DNA from: Nocardioides aromaticivorans
GTDB taxonomy: Bacteria > Actinomycetota > Actinomycetes > Propionibacteriales > Nocardioidaceae
Length of the DNA stretch: 64,000 nt
NCBI RefSeq assembly: GCF_013408525.1
Contig: NZ_JACBZM010000001.1
Span: 4,723,001-4,787,000 of the forward strand
Direction: 5' to 3'
The notes beneath the pieces were generated by a model. It was not told the origin of the DNA. It made no database searches and worked only from the letters and a program-made list of their open reading frames with translations. Shown here piece after piece: positions 41,537 to 50,765 of the stretch (positions are counted from its first letter, which is position 1; the number at the start of each line of letters is the position of its first letter). Made by a program: the position numbers and the translations under genes.

Positions 41537-42487
41537 TCAGCCGAGCGGGCCGACCCCCGAGGGGACGTCGGGGTCGACGGTGAAGCTGGGAGGCAGGCCG
41601 CGCTGCCGGCCCGGCTCGAGCACGCCAGCGCGCCGACCCAGCCGCATCGCGGCCACCTTCGCCGCCGGGAGCAGGCCGTCCTCGCGGGTCGAGCGCGGGA
41701 CCCGGCCGAGCCGGTTGCGCAGGTAGTAGTTGGCCGTCCAGAGGTGCTCGCGGCGGACCGACGCGGCCGTCCAGTGCTCCGTTGACAGGGAGACGTTCAT
41801 GCCGCCGACGTTCTCGACACGGTGCGGGCTGTTCTGGGGCCACCACGCGACCTGACCGGGCTCCAGGTCGAGGACGGCCGCATGCTCGTCGTACGCGAGC
41901 TCGAAGGGTAGCTCCTCCTCGGTCTCCCCGGCGACCAGTCGCTCGAGGTTCTGGTCGCTCACGAACCGCTGGGCACGCGGGTACACAAATGCCCGCTTGC
42001 GCCCCCGCAGGTGCCACAGCAGGTTCGGCTGGTTGTCGGCGTGGTAGTAGACCATCGCCGCCGGCGAGGACAGCAGCAGCGTGGCCGAGGTGCGGACGGG
42101 GGCGAACCCGGGCACCAGCTCGCGGATCCCCGCATAGAGCTCGTCGACGAGGCGCGCGATCTCGGCATCGTGGCGGTGGACGCCGACCAGGTTGAGCCAC
42201 AGGTGGCCGCGGGCGACCACCTCGAGCAGCTCCTTGCCGGGCAGGTCGGTCTCGGCGCCCCGCCGCCAGTCGTCCGGCCGGGCCGGGTCGTCGCCCATCG
42301 TGTAGGGGTGGACGATCGACCTCGGCAGCCGGTCGAGCAGGTCGGCCAGGGCGTCATCGGTGAACAGCGGCTGCTCGTGCAGCCGGTGGCGCGCTAGGTG
42401 CGGGCGGGCGCCGAACGCAGCGATGTCGTCGAAGCCCCACGGGAGGAGGGAGGAGTCGGTCACGTCGTACTGGTGCGTCCGGTACAA
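41537..42487 (-). CDS. JmjC/cupin-like Fe(II)/2-oxoglutarate-type protein
   Basis: 316 residues. The central part has VYYHADNQPNLLWHLRGRK (His-x-Asp iron motif, followed by a basic residue) and then WWPQNSPHRVENVGG with the distal His, in the order seen in JmjC-like and other double-stranded beta-helix dioxygenases. An N-terminal helical region precedes it and a Pro/Gly-rich tail follows. Substrate unknown (protein or small molecule). It is probably a single transcription unit. Confidence 0.7.
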   Translation of the reverse strand: MYRTHQYDVTDSSLLPWGFDDIAAFGARPHLARHRLHEQPLFTDDALADLLDRLPRSIVHPYTMGDDPARPDDWRRGAETDLPGKELLEVVARGHLWLNLVGVHRHDAEIARLVDELYAGIRELVPGFAPVRTSATLLLSSPAAMVYYHADNQPNLLWHLRGRKRAFVYPRAQRFVSDQNLERLVAGETEEELPFELAYDEHAAVLDLEPGQVAWWPQNSPHRVENVGGMNVSLSTEHWTAASVRREHLWTANYYLRNRLGRVPRSTREDGLLPAAKVAAMRLGRRAGVLEPGRQRGLPPSFTVDPDVPSGVGPLG

Positions 42488-42506
42488 CGAAAAGATCCTC
42501 GCTCCG

Positions 42507-43613
42507 TCAGATTCCTGCGATCCCGTCCAGCTTCTTCACCGTGTCCTCGAACTCCGCCACGAGGTCGGCCATGACCTCGGCGACGGGGCGCACCTCGTTC
42601 ATCCGGCCGACGATCTGGCCGACGGGCATCGAGATGACGTCCGGGTCGCCGGAGGCGTTGATCCGGTTGTGCGCGTCGGCCACGAGCAGGTTCTGCAGGG
42701 GCATCGGCAACGGAGCCGGAGCGCCCTCCTCGGCCCAGGCCTCGGTCCACTTCGTCTTGAGCAGGCGAGCCGGCTTGCCGGTGTAGATGCGCGTGCGCAC
42801 CGTGTCGGACGAGGTGGCGCGCAGGAAGGCCGTCTCCCAACCCTGGTTGGAGGCCAGGTTGCGGTACTCCTCGGTGCCGAGCCAGATGGAGCCGGTCCAC
42901 ACGCCCTGCGAGCCGAGCGCGAGCGACGCCGCGATCTGGCGGCCCGAGCCGATGCCGCCGGCACCGAGCACCGGGACGTCCGGGCCCACCGCGTCGACGA
43001 TGTCGGGCGTGAGCACCATGCTGGCGATCTCGCCGGTGTGGCCGCCGGCCTCGTAGCCCTGGGCGATGATGATGTCGACGCCGTTGGCGACATGGCTCTG
43101 CGCGTGCTTGGGCGCCCCGGCGAGCGCGGCGACCTTGAGGCCCGCGGCCTGGCACTCGGCGATCACGTCGTTGGGCGGCGTGCCGAGGGCGTTCGCGATG
43201 AGCACCGGGCGGTGCTGCAGGGCGACGTCGACGTGCGAGCGGGCCATCGAGTGCAGCCAGCCGAGCACGCCCTCGCGGCCCTCGCCCTCCGGGAGCGGCG
43301 GCACGCCGAGCTTGAGCAGCGTCTCGTCGACGAACTTCTTGTGCTCCTCGGGGATGTACGACGACAGGTCGGCCGAGGTCCCCTCGGTGGGCACCTTCAT
43401 CGGCATCACGACGTCGACGCCGTAGGGCTTGCCGTCGGTGTTCTCGTCCATCCAGGTGAGCACCCGGTCGAGCTCGTCGGGGTCGTTGAAACGGACGCAG
43501 CCGAGGACGCCGAGGCCACCGGCGCGCGACACGGCCGCCGCGACGTGCTCGGACGGGGTGAAGGCGAAGATCGGGTACTCGATGCCGAAGGCATCACAGA
43601 GGGGGGTGCGCAT
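42507..43613 (-). CDS. Nitronate monooxygenase-family FMN protein
   Basis: 368 residues, a TIM-barrel flavoprotein of the 2-nitropropane dioxygenase type: YPIFAFTPSEHVAAAVSRAG start, IIAQGYEAGGHTGEIASMVL with the active-site His, and VLGAGGIGSGRQIAASLALG for the phosphate of FMN. Related genes (M. tuberculosis Rv3553) belong to sterol regulons, but the steroid reaction is not settled. It shares one base with the fadD19-like stop (TGATG), so it is co-translated with that ligase under the same KstR operator. Confidence 0.85.
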   Translation of the reverse strand: MRTPLCDAFGIEYPIFAFTPSEHVAAAVSRAGGLGVLGCVRFNDPDELDRVLTWMDENTDGKPYGVDVVMPMKVPTEGTSADLSSYIPEEHKKFVDETLLKLGVPPLPEGEGREGVLGWLHSMARSHVDVALQHRPVLIANALGTPPNDVIAECQAAGLKVAALAGAPKHAQSHVANGVDIIIAQGYEAGGHTGEIASMVLTPDIVDAVGPDVPVLGAGGIGSGRQIAASLALGSQGVWTGSIWLGTEEYRNLASNQGWETAFLRATSSDTVRTRIYTGKPARLLKTKWTEAWAEEGAPAPLPMPLQNLLVADAHNRINASGDPDVISMPVGQIVGRMNEVRPVAEVMADLVAEFEDTVKKLDGIAGI

Positions 43614-45265
43614 CAGGCGTTCGCTCCTGCGGTGGTGTCGGACTCGGTGCCGGACTGGCGGGCGGCGAGGGCCATCTCCTTCGCCTTGGGGTACTGCGCC
43701 TTGCCGGTCGCGTTGCGCGGGATCTCGGGCACGATCGTCAGCGCGCGCGGCAGCTTGTAGCCCGAGAGGTGGGCGCGCAGGAAGGTGCGCAGCTCCTCGA
43801 GCTCGACGGTGTGGCCGGGACGCTCCTCGACGACGGCGGCCACGGTCTGGCCGTACTTCTCGTCGGGGAGGCCGACCACCAGGACGTCGTACACGCCGGG
43901 GTGGGCCTTGATCGCCTGCTCGACCTCCTCGGGGTAGACCTTCTCCCCGCCGGTGTTGATGCAGTTCGAGCCACGGCCGAGCAGGGTGATCCGGTTGCCC
44001 TCCTCGATCCGGGCGTTGTCGCCGGGGATCGAGTAGCGGACGCCGTCGATCTCGATGAAGGTCTTCGCCGACTTCTCGGGGTCCTTGTAGTAGCCGACCG
44101 GGACGTTGCCGGAGCGGGCCGTGCGGCCGATCCTCCCGACGTCCTTCACCGGGTCGAGGATCTGGTTGTCGTCGCCGAGGATGACCGTCGTGGGCGGGAT
44201 CGAGACGACCGGCCCGTCGGTGGACAGGGCGCTCGCGTCCTGCAGGCCGGTGCCCTGGAAGCCGGTCTCCGAGGAGCCCACGGAGTCGGTGAAGACCGCA
44301 TTCGGGAAGTGCTTCATCCAGCGCTCCTTCACCGACTTCGAGAAGATCGCGGCGCTGGAGGCGATGGCGAACAGGGTCTGGCCGTCGAAGCCGCCGGCCT
44401 CGTAGGCGTCGATGAGCGGGACGGCCATGGCGTCACCGGTCATGAAGAGCATCTGCACGCCGTGCTCGTCGACGAGCTCCCAGGTGCGCACCGGGTCGAA
44501 CTTCGGCTCGAGGATGGTGACCTGGCCGGCGAACAGGTGCATGAGCAGCGACGCCTGCGCACCGCCGTGCATGAGCGGGCTGAGCGGCAGGGTGACGAGG
44601 CTGTCCTGGAGCGCCTTCTTCGACTGGTCGTACTCCTCGAGCGGCTCGGCCGTCATGAAGTCGATGCCACCGCCCAGCACGCGCCAGAAGTCCTCGTGGC
44701 GCCACATGACGCCCTTCGGGAAGCCGGTGGTGCCGCCGGTGTAGATGATGTGGATGTCGTCGGGGCTGCGCTCGCCGAAGTCGCGGGCGTCCGACTGGCC
44801 GGCCACGGCCTCCTCGAGGGTGACCCCGCCGAAGGGCGCGAGGTCGCTGGCGTCGTCGGGCTCGAGCGGGTTCGGCACCGCGATGATCGCCTTCATCGGC
44901 GCGACCTTGGGCGTCACCTCGGCGACCAGCGGGGCGTAGACCCGGTCGTGGACCAGGCCGACCAGGTCGGCGTTGTCGAAGAGGTACTCGAGCTCGCCCG
45001 CGACGTAGCGGTAGTTGACGTTGATCGCCACCGCCCGCACCTTGAGGATCGCGATGAGGGCGATGACGTGCTCGATGCTGTTCTTGGCGTAGAGGCCGAC
45101 GTGGTCACCGGTGCCGATGCCCTGGGCCTGCAGGTAGTGGGCGAGCTTGTTGGACTCCGCCTCCAGCTCGGCGAAGGAGATGACGCGGTCCCCCACCTGC
45201 ACGGCAGGCTTCTCCGGGACGGCGTCGACGGCGTGTTCGAAGAGATCGGCGATGTTCAGGGCCAC
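43613..45265 (-). CDS. fadD19: Steroid side-chain acyl-CoA synthetase, FadD19-like
   Basis: 550 residues (M. tuberculosis FadD19 has 548). P-loop HIIYTGGTTGFPKGVMWRHE, adenylation motif FTDSVGSSETGFQGTG, hinge YSIPGDNARIEEGNRITLLG, SNCINTGGEKVYPEEVEQAI and C-terminal Lys in NATGKAQYPKAKEMA. Divergent from an EchA19-like gene exactly as Rv3515c and Rv3516 are. FadD19 in Rhodococcus is required for C24-branched sterol side chains. The GTG start is preceded by TAGTCT plus 6 bases, a leaderless promoter overlapping the KstR box. Confidence 0.87.
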   Translation of the reverse strand: MALNIADLFEHAVDAVPEKPAVQVGDRVISFAELEAESNKLAHYLQAQGIGTGDHVGLYAKNSIEHVIALIAILKVRAVAINVNYRYVAGELEYLFDNADLVGLVHDRVYAPLVAEVTPKVAPMKAIIAVPNPLEPDDASDLAPFGGVTLEEAVAGQSDARDFGERSPDDIHIIYTGGTTGFPKGVMWRHEDFWRVLGGGIDFMTAEPLEEYDQSKKALQDSLVTLPLSPLMHGGAQASLLMHLFAGQVTILEPKFDPVRTWELVDEHGVQMLFMTGDAMAVPLIDAYEAGGFDGQTLFAIASSAAIFSKSVKERWMKHFPNAVFTDSVGSSETGFQGTGLQDASALSTDGPVVSIPPTTVILGDDNQILDPVKDVGRIGRTARSGNVPVGYYKDPEKSAKTFIEIDGVRYSIPGDNARIEEGNRITLLGRGSNCINTGGEKVYPEEVEQAIKAHPGVYDVLVVGLPDEKYGQTVAAVVEERPGHTVELEELRTFLRAHLSGYKLPRALTIVPEIPRNATGKAQYPKAKEMALAARQSGTESDTTAGANA

Positions 45266-45275
45266 GACGCGAGAC

Positions 45276-45289
45276 TAGAACACGTTTCA
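45276..45289. promoter_or_regulatory. KstR-type operator between fadD19 and echA19
   Basis: TAGAACACGTTTCA fits TNNAACNNGTTNNA. Its left end overlaps the fadD19 -10 hexamer (TAGTCT on the minus strand, 45277-45272), and it lies 9 bp upstream of the TAGCGT hexamer of echA19 (45299-45304). One site could therefore repress both genes. Confidence 0.78.
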
Positions 45290-45311
45290 CTTTTTCGCTA
45301 GCGTGGTTCAC

Positions 45312-46124
45312 ATGTCCGCGACCGACGCCCCCGTGCGCACCACCCCCGACTGCCTCGTCGAGCAGGACGGGCACAAGCTGATCGTCACCATGAACCGCCC
45401 CGAGCGACGCAACGCGCTGTCCAGCGAGATGCTGCGGATCATGGAGGACGCCTGGGACCGGGTGAACGAGGACCCGGAGATCCGGGTCTGCATCCTCACC
45501 GGTGCCGGTGGCTACTTCTGCGCGGGCATGGACCTCAAGAAGGCCGACGAGAAGCCGCCGTCGGAGAGCTTCGAGGACGGCAGCTACGACCCCACCGTGA
45601 TCAAGGGCCTGCTCAAGGGCTTCCGGCTGACCAAGCCGCTCATCGCCGCGGTCGAGGGCCCCGCCATCGCCGGCGGCACCGAGATCCTGCAGGGCACCGA
45701 CATCCGGGTGGCGGGCGAGTCGGCGAGGTTCGGCGTGGCCGAGGCCCGCTGGTCGCTGTACCCGATGGGCGGCTCCGCCGTCCGGCTCCCCCGCCAGGTC
45801 CCCTACACCGTCGCGGCCGAGCTGCTCCTCACCGGTCGCACCCTCGGCGCCCCCGAGGCGAAGGAGCTCGGCCTGATCGGCCACGTGGTCCCCGACGGCG
45901 AGGCGCTCGCGAAGGCGCACGAGCTCGCCGACATGATCGCCGCCAACGGCCCGCTCGCGGTCCAGGCGATCCTCAAGACGATGCGCGACTCCGAGGGCAA
46001 GCACGAGGAGGACTGCTGGGCCGACGACGCCAGGATCGGCGCCGCCGTGTTCTCGTCCGAGGACGCCAAGGAGGGCCCGCGGGCGTTCCTCGAGAAGCGG
46101 AAGCCGGAGTTCAAGGGCCGCTAG
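45312..46124 (+). CDS. echA19: Enoyl-CoA hydratase, EchA19-like
   Basis: 270 residues, crotonase fold. The oxyanion-hole stretch [20 protein letters not shown] and [20 protein letters not shown] carry the conserved backbone positions, with Glu residues in GGTEIL and [11 protein letters not shown] where catalytic Glu occur. In M. tuberculosis EchA19 hydrates side-chain steroid enoyl-CoA after FadE action. ATG preferred; GTG at 45303 would overlap the -10. Divergent from fadD19 with a shared KstR site. Confidence 0.87.
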   Translation: MSATDAPVRTTPDCLVEQDGHKLIVTMNRPERRNALSSEMLRIMEDAWDRVNEDPEIRVCILTGAGGYFCAGMDLKKADEKPPSESFEDGSYDPTVIKGLLKGFRLTKPLIAAVEGPAIAGGTEILQGTDIRVAGESARFGVAEARWSLYPMGGSAVRLPRQVPYTVAAELLLTGRTLGAPEAKELGLIGHVVPDGEALAKAHELADMIAANGPLAVQAILKTMRDSEGKHEEDCWADDARIGAAVFSSEDAKEGPRAFLEKRKPEFKGR

Positions 46125-46172
46125 CGTGGGTCCCGTGGTTCGGGCGGGCCCGGCAGCGGGAAGGAGGGCGGC

Positions 46173-46880
46173 ATGGACGTCGTCCTCCCCCTGATCCTGT
46201 TCGGGTTCCTCGGCGCGGTGACCCTCGGCGTCCTCGTGCTGGTGCCGGTGCTGCTCGTGCAGGCGCACCGGCGGGCCGTGGAGCGACGCGCGGGGCTGGC
46301 GGCGTACGCGCAGGCACGGGAGTGGGAGTACCGGCCCCAGGACCCGGCCCTCGTGGGCCGCTTCCACGGCGCCCCCTTCGGTCGGGGCCACGGCCAGCGG
46401 GCCGTCAACGTCATCCTCGGCCGGTACGACGGCCGGGCGTTCACGGCGTTCGACTACCACTACGTGACCGGCAGCGGTGACGAGCGACGCTCCCACGACT
46501 GCTCGGTGATCGCCCTCAACCTCGGTGTCACCGCGCCGGACCTCGCGGTCGGTCCCACCACCACGCTGCGGCGCTGGGTGGACGCGCTCACGGGCCGTGA
46601 CATCGCCATCGGCGACCCGCCCTTCGACGACTTCTTCACCGTGCACTCGCCGTCACCGGAGTTCGCGCGCGACGTCCTGCTCTCCGACGTCCGTGACGTC
46701 ATGCGCCACCACCCGACCCTGGCGTGGCGGATCGCGGGCGACTCCCTGCTGGTGATCCGGCCGGGCGGGCACACCCCCGCCGACGTCGACGCCACCTTGC
46801 AGGCGATGGGCGCGTTGCTGGACCGGGTCCCGGAGCACGTGTGGCACCGGCTGGACCCGCGACGCGAGCAGGAAAGGTAA
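46173..46880 (+). CDS. Membrane-anchored protein of unknown function
   Basis: 235 residues. One N-terminal membrane helix (about 3-28) and then a soluble domain, probably cytoplasmic, starting AYAQAREWEYRPQDPALVGR. The pattern ILGRYDGRAFTAFDYHYVTG resembles DUF3137-like proteins often seen in actinobacteria. Function unknown. ATG follows GGAGGGCGGC, a fair ribosome site. Confidence 0.7.
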   Translation: MDVVLPLILFGFLGAVTLGVLVLVPVLLVQAHRRAVERRAGLAAYAQAREWEYRPQDPALVGRFHGAPFGRGHGQRAVNVILGRYDGRAFTAFDYHYVTGSGDERRSHDCSVIALNLGVTAPDLAVGPTTTLRRWVDALTGRDIAIGDPPFDDFFTVHSPSPEFARDVLLSDVRDVMRHHPTLAWRIAGDSLLVIRPGGHTPADVDATLQAMGALLDRVPEHVWHRLDPRREQER

Positions 46881-46979
46881 AGACTTCGCCATTCCGTGGC
46901 GCGCGGCCCCCGACAGGAAGATAGTGATCATCGCCACTTCCTGCTCTGCTCCCAAACCCCCCCATTGGCAGGTGAACTC
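46881..46979 (+). promoter_or_regulatory. Upstream region of the large repeat protein
   Basis: A 99-bp gap with a locally AT-richer patch. CAGGAAG (46914-46920) and CTTCCTG (46937-46943) form a perfect 7-bp inverted repeat 16 bases apart, just upstream of the likely leader. No known operator is recognised. Confidence 0.3.
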
Positions 46980-49900
46980 GTGCGCGCTCGGATGCTTTGT
47001 GCTGCCCTCTCCGCGACGGCGATGCTGACGGTTCTCGTCAGCCCGACGTCCGCCTTCGCCGAGCCCGGAGACCCGGGCTCCTCCTCGACCGTGCGGTGCG
47101 CGAGCCCACCCGGGACCGACGGCGCGACCGCGGAGAACCGCGACCGCTTCGTCGACCTCTGGTCCGCCCGCTTCCGCGACAACGCGTGGCGCAAGGACTT
47201 CGTCGCGCTCAAGGCCGTGCCGGCGGACATCCTCGCCGAGGGCTTCCACTCGCTGCCGGAGCCGACGCAGCTGTGGCTCAGCGCCTGCCTCCTCGAGGAC
47301 ATCCTCGCGTCGTCGCACGAGTCGCCGACCGCACAGGAACGGGAGACCTACCTCGCGGGGGTCGCGCTGGTGATCTTCGGCAAGGAGGGCACGCGGGAGC
47401 TGCGCGAGGAGCTCAACGAGCCCGCGCCACCGGCGCCCGCCGACCTGCCCCCGGTGAAGCGTGACCTCACCGGCCAGGCACTGGACGAGGTCGCCGGCGA
47501 CCTCGCCGAGGAGCCGAGCCTGACCTCCGCGAAGCAGCCGCGCGTGAGCGTCGCCGCCCCGACGACGCGGACGTCGAGCAACATCACGGCCGGCGCGCCG
47601 GGGGCCTTCCTCGACGAGCTGACCGCGCTGCCCGCCGTACCGCTGGTCCTGGACGCGCTCGACGCGCTCCTCCAGGAGGTCAGCAAGGTGCAGGGCACCC
47701 TGTTCACGTTGCCCGTGGTCAACCTCCTGTCGCCGCTCTTCTACAAGATCTGCGCCGAGTCGTCGACCATGGAGCTGTCCTGCAGCGTGTCCGTGCCGAT
47801 CGGCGTCCCGGTCCCGGCGGACGTGACCGGCGACAAGCTGCCCGACGTGCTCGCGCAGCTGAACCCGATGACCAACCTCGTCGACGTCGGCGCCCGGTTC
47901 TGGGTGCAGCGGCTCAACACCACCGGCGGTCCCCTGCCGGCCCACGTGTTCGCCGTCTACGACACGCCCGTCGTGAAGAAGCGCGTCGCCGTCGGCATCG
48001 ACGGGCGCGGCTCGACCCTGGGCTGGAACAGCACCGCGAAGCTGACCCTGAAGAACATCGTCAAGGCGATCACGGGCGACATCGAGGTCGCCGCCAACGT
48101 CAGCACCAACCACCCCGGCGCCACCCAGGCGATCACCTTCGGCGTGAAGTCGCTCGTCGCCGGCGCGCCGGGCGTCCCGGCCACCGAGCAGGACCCGCTC
48201 ACGGGATCCGTCCAGATGAGCCCGTTCCCGACCACACTCGACGTCGGCGCCCGGATGACCCACGGCAGCACCCGGAGCCAGGACACGATCACCGTGTCCA
48301 CGCCGACCCCGACGAAGGTCGACGCCGTGATCGACCAGGCCGTCGACTCAGGCACCACGGACAGCAACCGCCGGTTCACCGCGACGGTCGACAAGCTCCC
48401 GACCGACGTCCGCATCGACCTGGTCCGCCAGGGCACCCGCCAGGACGTCACCTACAAGGCCAGCGACGAGATCGGCTTCGTCCAGGCGACGGACACCACC
48501 ACGCCCGACACCAGCAAGCCGGCCGAGGTGGACCACGCCGTCTACCAGGTCCACGGCGTGCCGAAGGAGGTCGGCGTCGCCCTCGACGGCAACCGGATCG
48601 TGTACGACGCCAGCGACACCATCGACAAGGTCTACGCCGGCGTCGAGCGGATGGACGGCGACACCGTCACCGCCGAGGTCGTCGACATCCCCGACCACGC
48701 CGAGGTCCTGTTCGACGGCAAGAACGCGATCCTCGACTGGGACGCCTCGGCGGCGATCACCAGCGCCTCCGCCGCCGCCCACCTGACGGCGAAGACCCTC
48801 GACATGGACCGCGACTTCGACGCGGGCCTGACGATCACGTCGATCCCGGCGAAGTGGAACGCCAGCTGGGCGAACGGCAACGTCCTGTTCGAGGCGCCGG
48901 AGGGCGGCATCGGGTCGATCACGGCGCATGTCACCAACCACGAGGACTACCAGACCCTCGCCGGCGACCACCTCAGCGGTTACTACGACGAGGCCTCCGG
49001 CGACCTGGACGCGAGCCTGCGGATCAGCAACCTGCGCCGCGCGGCGTTCACGAAGCTGGCCGACACCGGCAACGGCGGCGGCTTCGAGGCGGGCCTCGAC
49101 ATGGGCGACAAGGGCGCGTTCTCCTTCGCCGGCGAGGTCCACACGGCCCAGGGCGACCTCCAGGCCACCGGTGGGTTCACCAAGCTCCCGTCCGAGATCA
49201 CCCTGCGCAGCGAGGGTGGCCACATCACCTACACGGGCAGCACGAACCCCGACCTGACGCTGTCGGTGGCGGCCGGCAAGAAGGCGGCCCTCGCGGCGAC
49301 GCCGGTGCCCAACCAGGTGCACGGCGTGGCGGTCCGCGACGGCGCGAGCGGCGCCGACAAGGCGGTGCGGGCGAAGGTCTACCTGACCGGCCTGCCGACC
49401 GGGCTCGACCTCGACTCGACGACCGGCATCTACACCGTCACGGGCTACCACCCGACGATCGACAAGCTCGTCGTCGACGCGGTGCTGACGGCGCTCACCC
49501 CCAAGCCGCTCAGCCTGCAGCTGCAGCAGGGCGTGCCGACGGCGGAGCCGGTCGACTTCACCTTCGGGCCGATGACGACCCGAACCGAGCCGGACGGCAG
49601 CCGGACCATCGGCATCGACTACGTCACGAGCCAGCCGCTCGGCGCGCTCCTCGCGAACGCGCGCTACGACAACACCGACGAGGCACAGCTGTCGATCAGC
49701 GCGATCCCGGAGACGATCGGCGTCGACGCCTCGTTCGGCGCCGACACCAAGACCGTCAACGTCGCGATGAGCCGCGGGATCGACGACATCACGGCGTCGT
49801 ACAAGCACGTCGGCGACGCCGACTTCGCGGCGTCGGTGCACCTGCACGACGTGCCGAAGACGGTCGACCTGACCATCGGCAAGAAGACCACCGCGGGCGG

Positions 49901-50765
49901 CGGCACCACCGTCGACGCCCCGGTGTTCACGATGGAGGCCGAGAAGCCCGGCCTCGACATCGACGCGTTCGCGTCGGCCCGCATCACGGACCCGGTGGAC
50001 GCGTCGGCCGCGGTGACGCTGACGGTGACCGACCTCGGCCAGCTGGTCACCGCCGACCTCGTCGGAGCTCGCCTGCACATCACGTCGAGCCCGGCGACCG
50101 CCGAGTTCGCCCTCGAGGCGGCCGGGCGGGTGCAGAAGGACATCTCGCTCGACTGGGGCAGCGGTGAGGACGGCAAGACCGGGTTCTTCCAGAACCGGGG
50201 CAGCCTGGCGGTCGACCTGAAGATCAACCGGGTCACCCTGGGCCTCACGGCCTTCTCGGACGTGAACCTCCGGCTGGGCTTCACGACCGGCCTCGACGGT
50301 AGCTTCGGCAGCTTCACGTTCGGCCAGGACAGCGACCTGACGGTCGAGCTCGAGGACGAGTTCTCGGTCTTCATCGACTGGCCCGACCCGCTCGGGTCGG
50401 ACACCTTGTCGATCGTGAAGATCCCGCACCTGCGGATCCCGTTCGGCAACGTGGTCCCGCAGTGGCACATCAACGAGAACGTGCAGGCGCGCGCCTTCCA
50501 CCTCCCGATCATCCACTTCGGGATCGCGGACTGCGGGGTCTCCTTCGACGTGCGGCCGGCTCCGGGCTACACGACCCCGGGCAACACGTTCACGCTGCCC
50601 CAGCCGACCGGCGACGGCACGAACACGCCCGCCTGGCTGATCACGCCCGACATCAACCTGCTCGGGTTCTCGCTGCCGAGCTTCGGGCTGGACATCATCG
50701 CCTACTTCCTCTCGCCGTACGGCAACAACATCCACCCATACCCGGAGTGCCAGTGGCTCGTGTAG
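46980..50765 (+). CDS. Large secreted repeat protein of unknown function
   Basis: 1,261 residues. Signal peptide at the start (MLCAALSATAMLTVLVSPTS, cut near AFA-EP). Residues about 30-230 are helical and charged. Residues about 450-1,000 hold some ten degenerate repeats of roughly 50 residues built around hydrophobic-x-x-(Leu/Ile/Val)-Pro. The C-terminal third is beta-rich (SLAVDLKINRVTLGLTAFSD, FGSFTFGQDSDLTVELEDEF) and ends with Cys-containing FGIADCGVSFD and YPECQWLV. No domain is recognised. The GTG at 46980 is placed after GGCAGG; ATG at 46992 is the alternative. The stop overlaps the next gene by 13 bp. Confidence 0.8.
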   Translation: MRARMLCAALSATAMLTVLVSPTSAFAEPGDPGSSSTVRCASPPGTDGATAENRDRFVDLWSARFRDNAWRKDFVALKAVPADILAEGFHSLPEPTQLWLSACLLEDILASSHESPTAQERETYLAGVALVIFGKEGTRELREELNEPAPPAPADLPPVKRDLTGQALDEVAGDLAEEPSLTSAKQPRVSVAAPTTRTSSNITAGAPGAFLDELTALPAVPLVLDALDALLQEVSKVQGTLFTLPVVNLLSPLFYKICAESSTMELSCSVSVPIGVPVPADVTGDKLPDVLAQLNPMTNLVDVGARFWVQRLNTTGGPLPAHVFAVYDTPVVKKRVAVGIDGRGSTLGWNSTAKLTLKNIVKAITGDIEVAANVSTNHPGATQAITFGVKSLVAGAPGVPATEQDPLTGSVQMSPFPTTLDVGARMTHGSTRSQDTITVSTPTPTKVDAVIDQAVDSGTTDSNRRFTATVDKLPTDVRIDLVRQGTRQDVTYKASDEIGFVQATDTTTPDTSKPAEVDHAVYQVHGVPKEVGVALDGNRIVYDASDTIDKVYAGVERMDGDTVTAEVVDIPDHAEVLFDGKNAILDWDASAAITSASAAAHLTAKTLDMDRDFDAGLTITSIPAKWNASWANGNVLFEAPEGGIGSITAHVTNHEDYQTLAGDHLSGYYDEASGDLDASLRISNLRRAAFTKLADTGNGGGFEAGLDMGDKGAFSFAGEVHTAQGDLQATGGFTKLPSEITLRSEGGHITYTGSTNPDLTLSVAAGKKAALAATPVPNQVHGVAVRDGASGADKAVRAKVYLTGLPTGLDLDSTTGIYTVTGYHPTIDKLVVDAVLTALTPKPLSLQLQQGVPTAEPVDFTFGPMTTRTEPDGSRTIGIDYVTSQPLGALLANARYDNTDEAQLSISAIPETIGVDASFGADTKTVNVAMSRGIDDITASYKHVGDADFAASVHLHDVPKTVDLTIGKKTTAGGGTTVDAPVFTMEAEKPGLDIDAFASARITDPVDASAAVTLTVTDLGQLVTADLVGARLHITSSPATAEFALEAAGRVQKDISLDWGSGEDGKTGFFQNRGSLAVDLKINRVTLGLTAFSDVNLRLGFTTGLDGSFGSFTFGQDSDLTVELEDEFSVFIDWPDPLGSDTLSIVKIPHLRIPFGNVVPQWHINENVQARAFHLPIIHFGIADCGVSFDVRPAPGYTTPGNTFTLPQPTGDGTNTPAWLITPDINLLGFSLPSFGLDIIAYFLSPYGNNIHPYPECQWLV
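48370..49960 (+). repeat. About ten degenerate ~50-residue protein repeats
   Basis: The core Pro codons lie at 48399, 48561, 48690, 48846, 49188, 49395, 49707 and 49854 (residues 474 to 959), mostly 43-69 residues apart. Variant copies without the motif Pro fill the two longer gaps near 49032 and 49570. Examples of the core: VDKLPTDVRIDL, VHGVPKEVGVAL, VVDIPDHAEVLF, ISAIPETIGVDA, LHDVPKTVDLTI. Each core is followed by a strand such as IVYDAS or VTYKAS. Confidence 0.65.
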
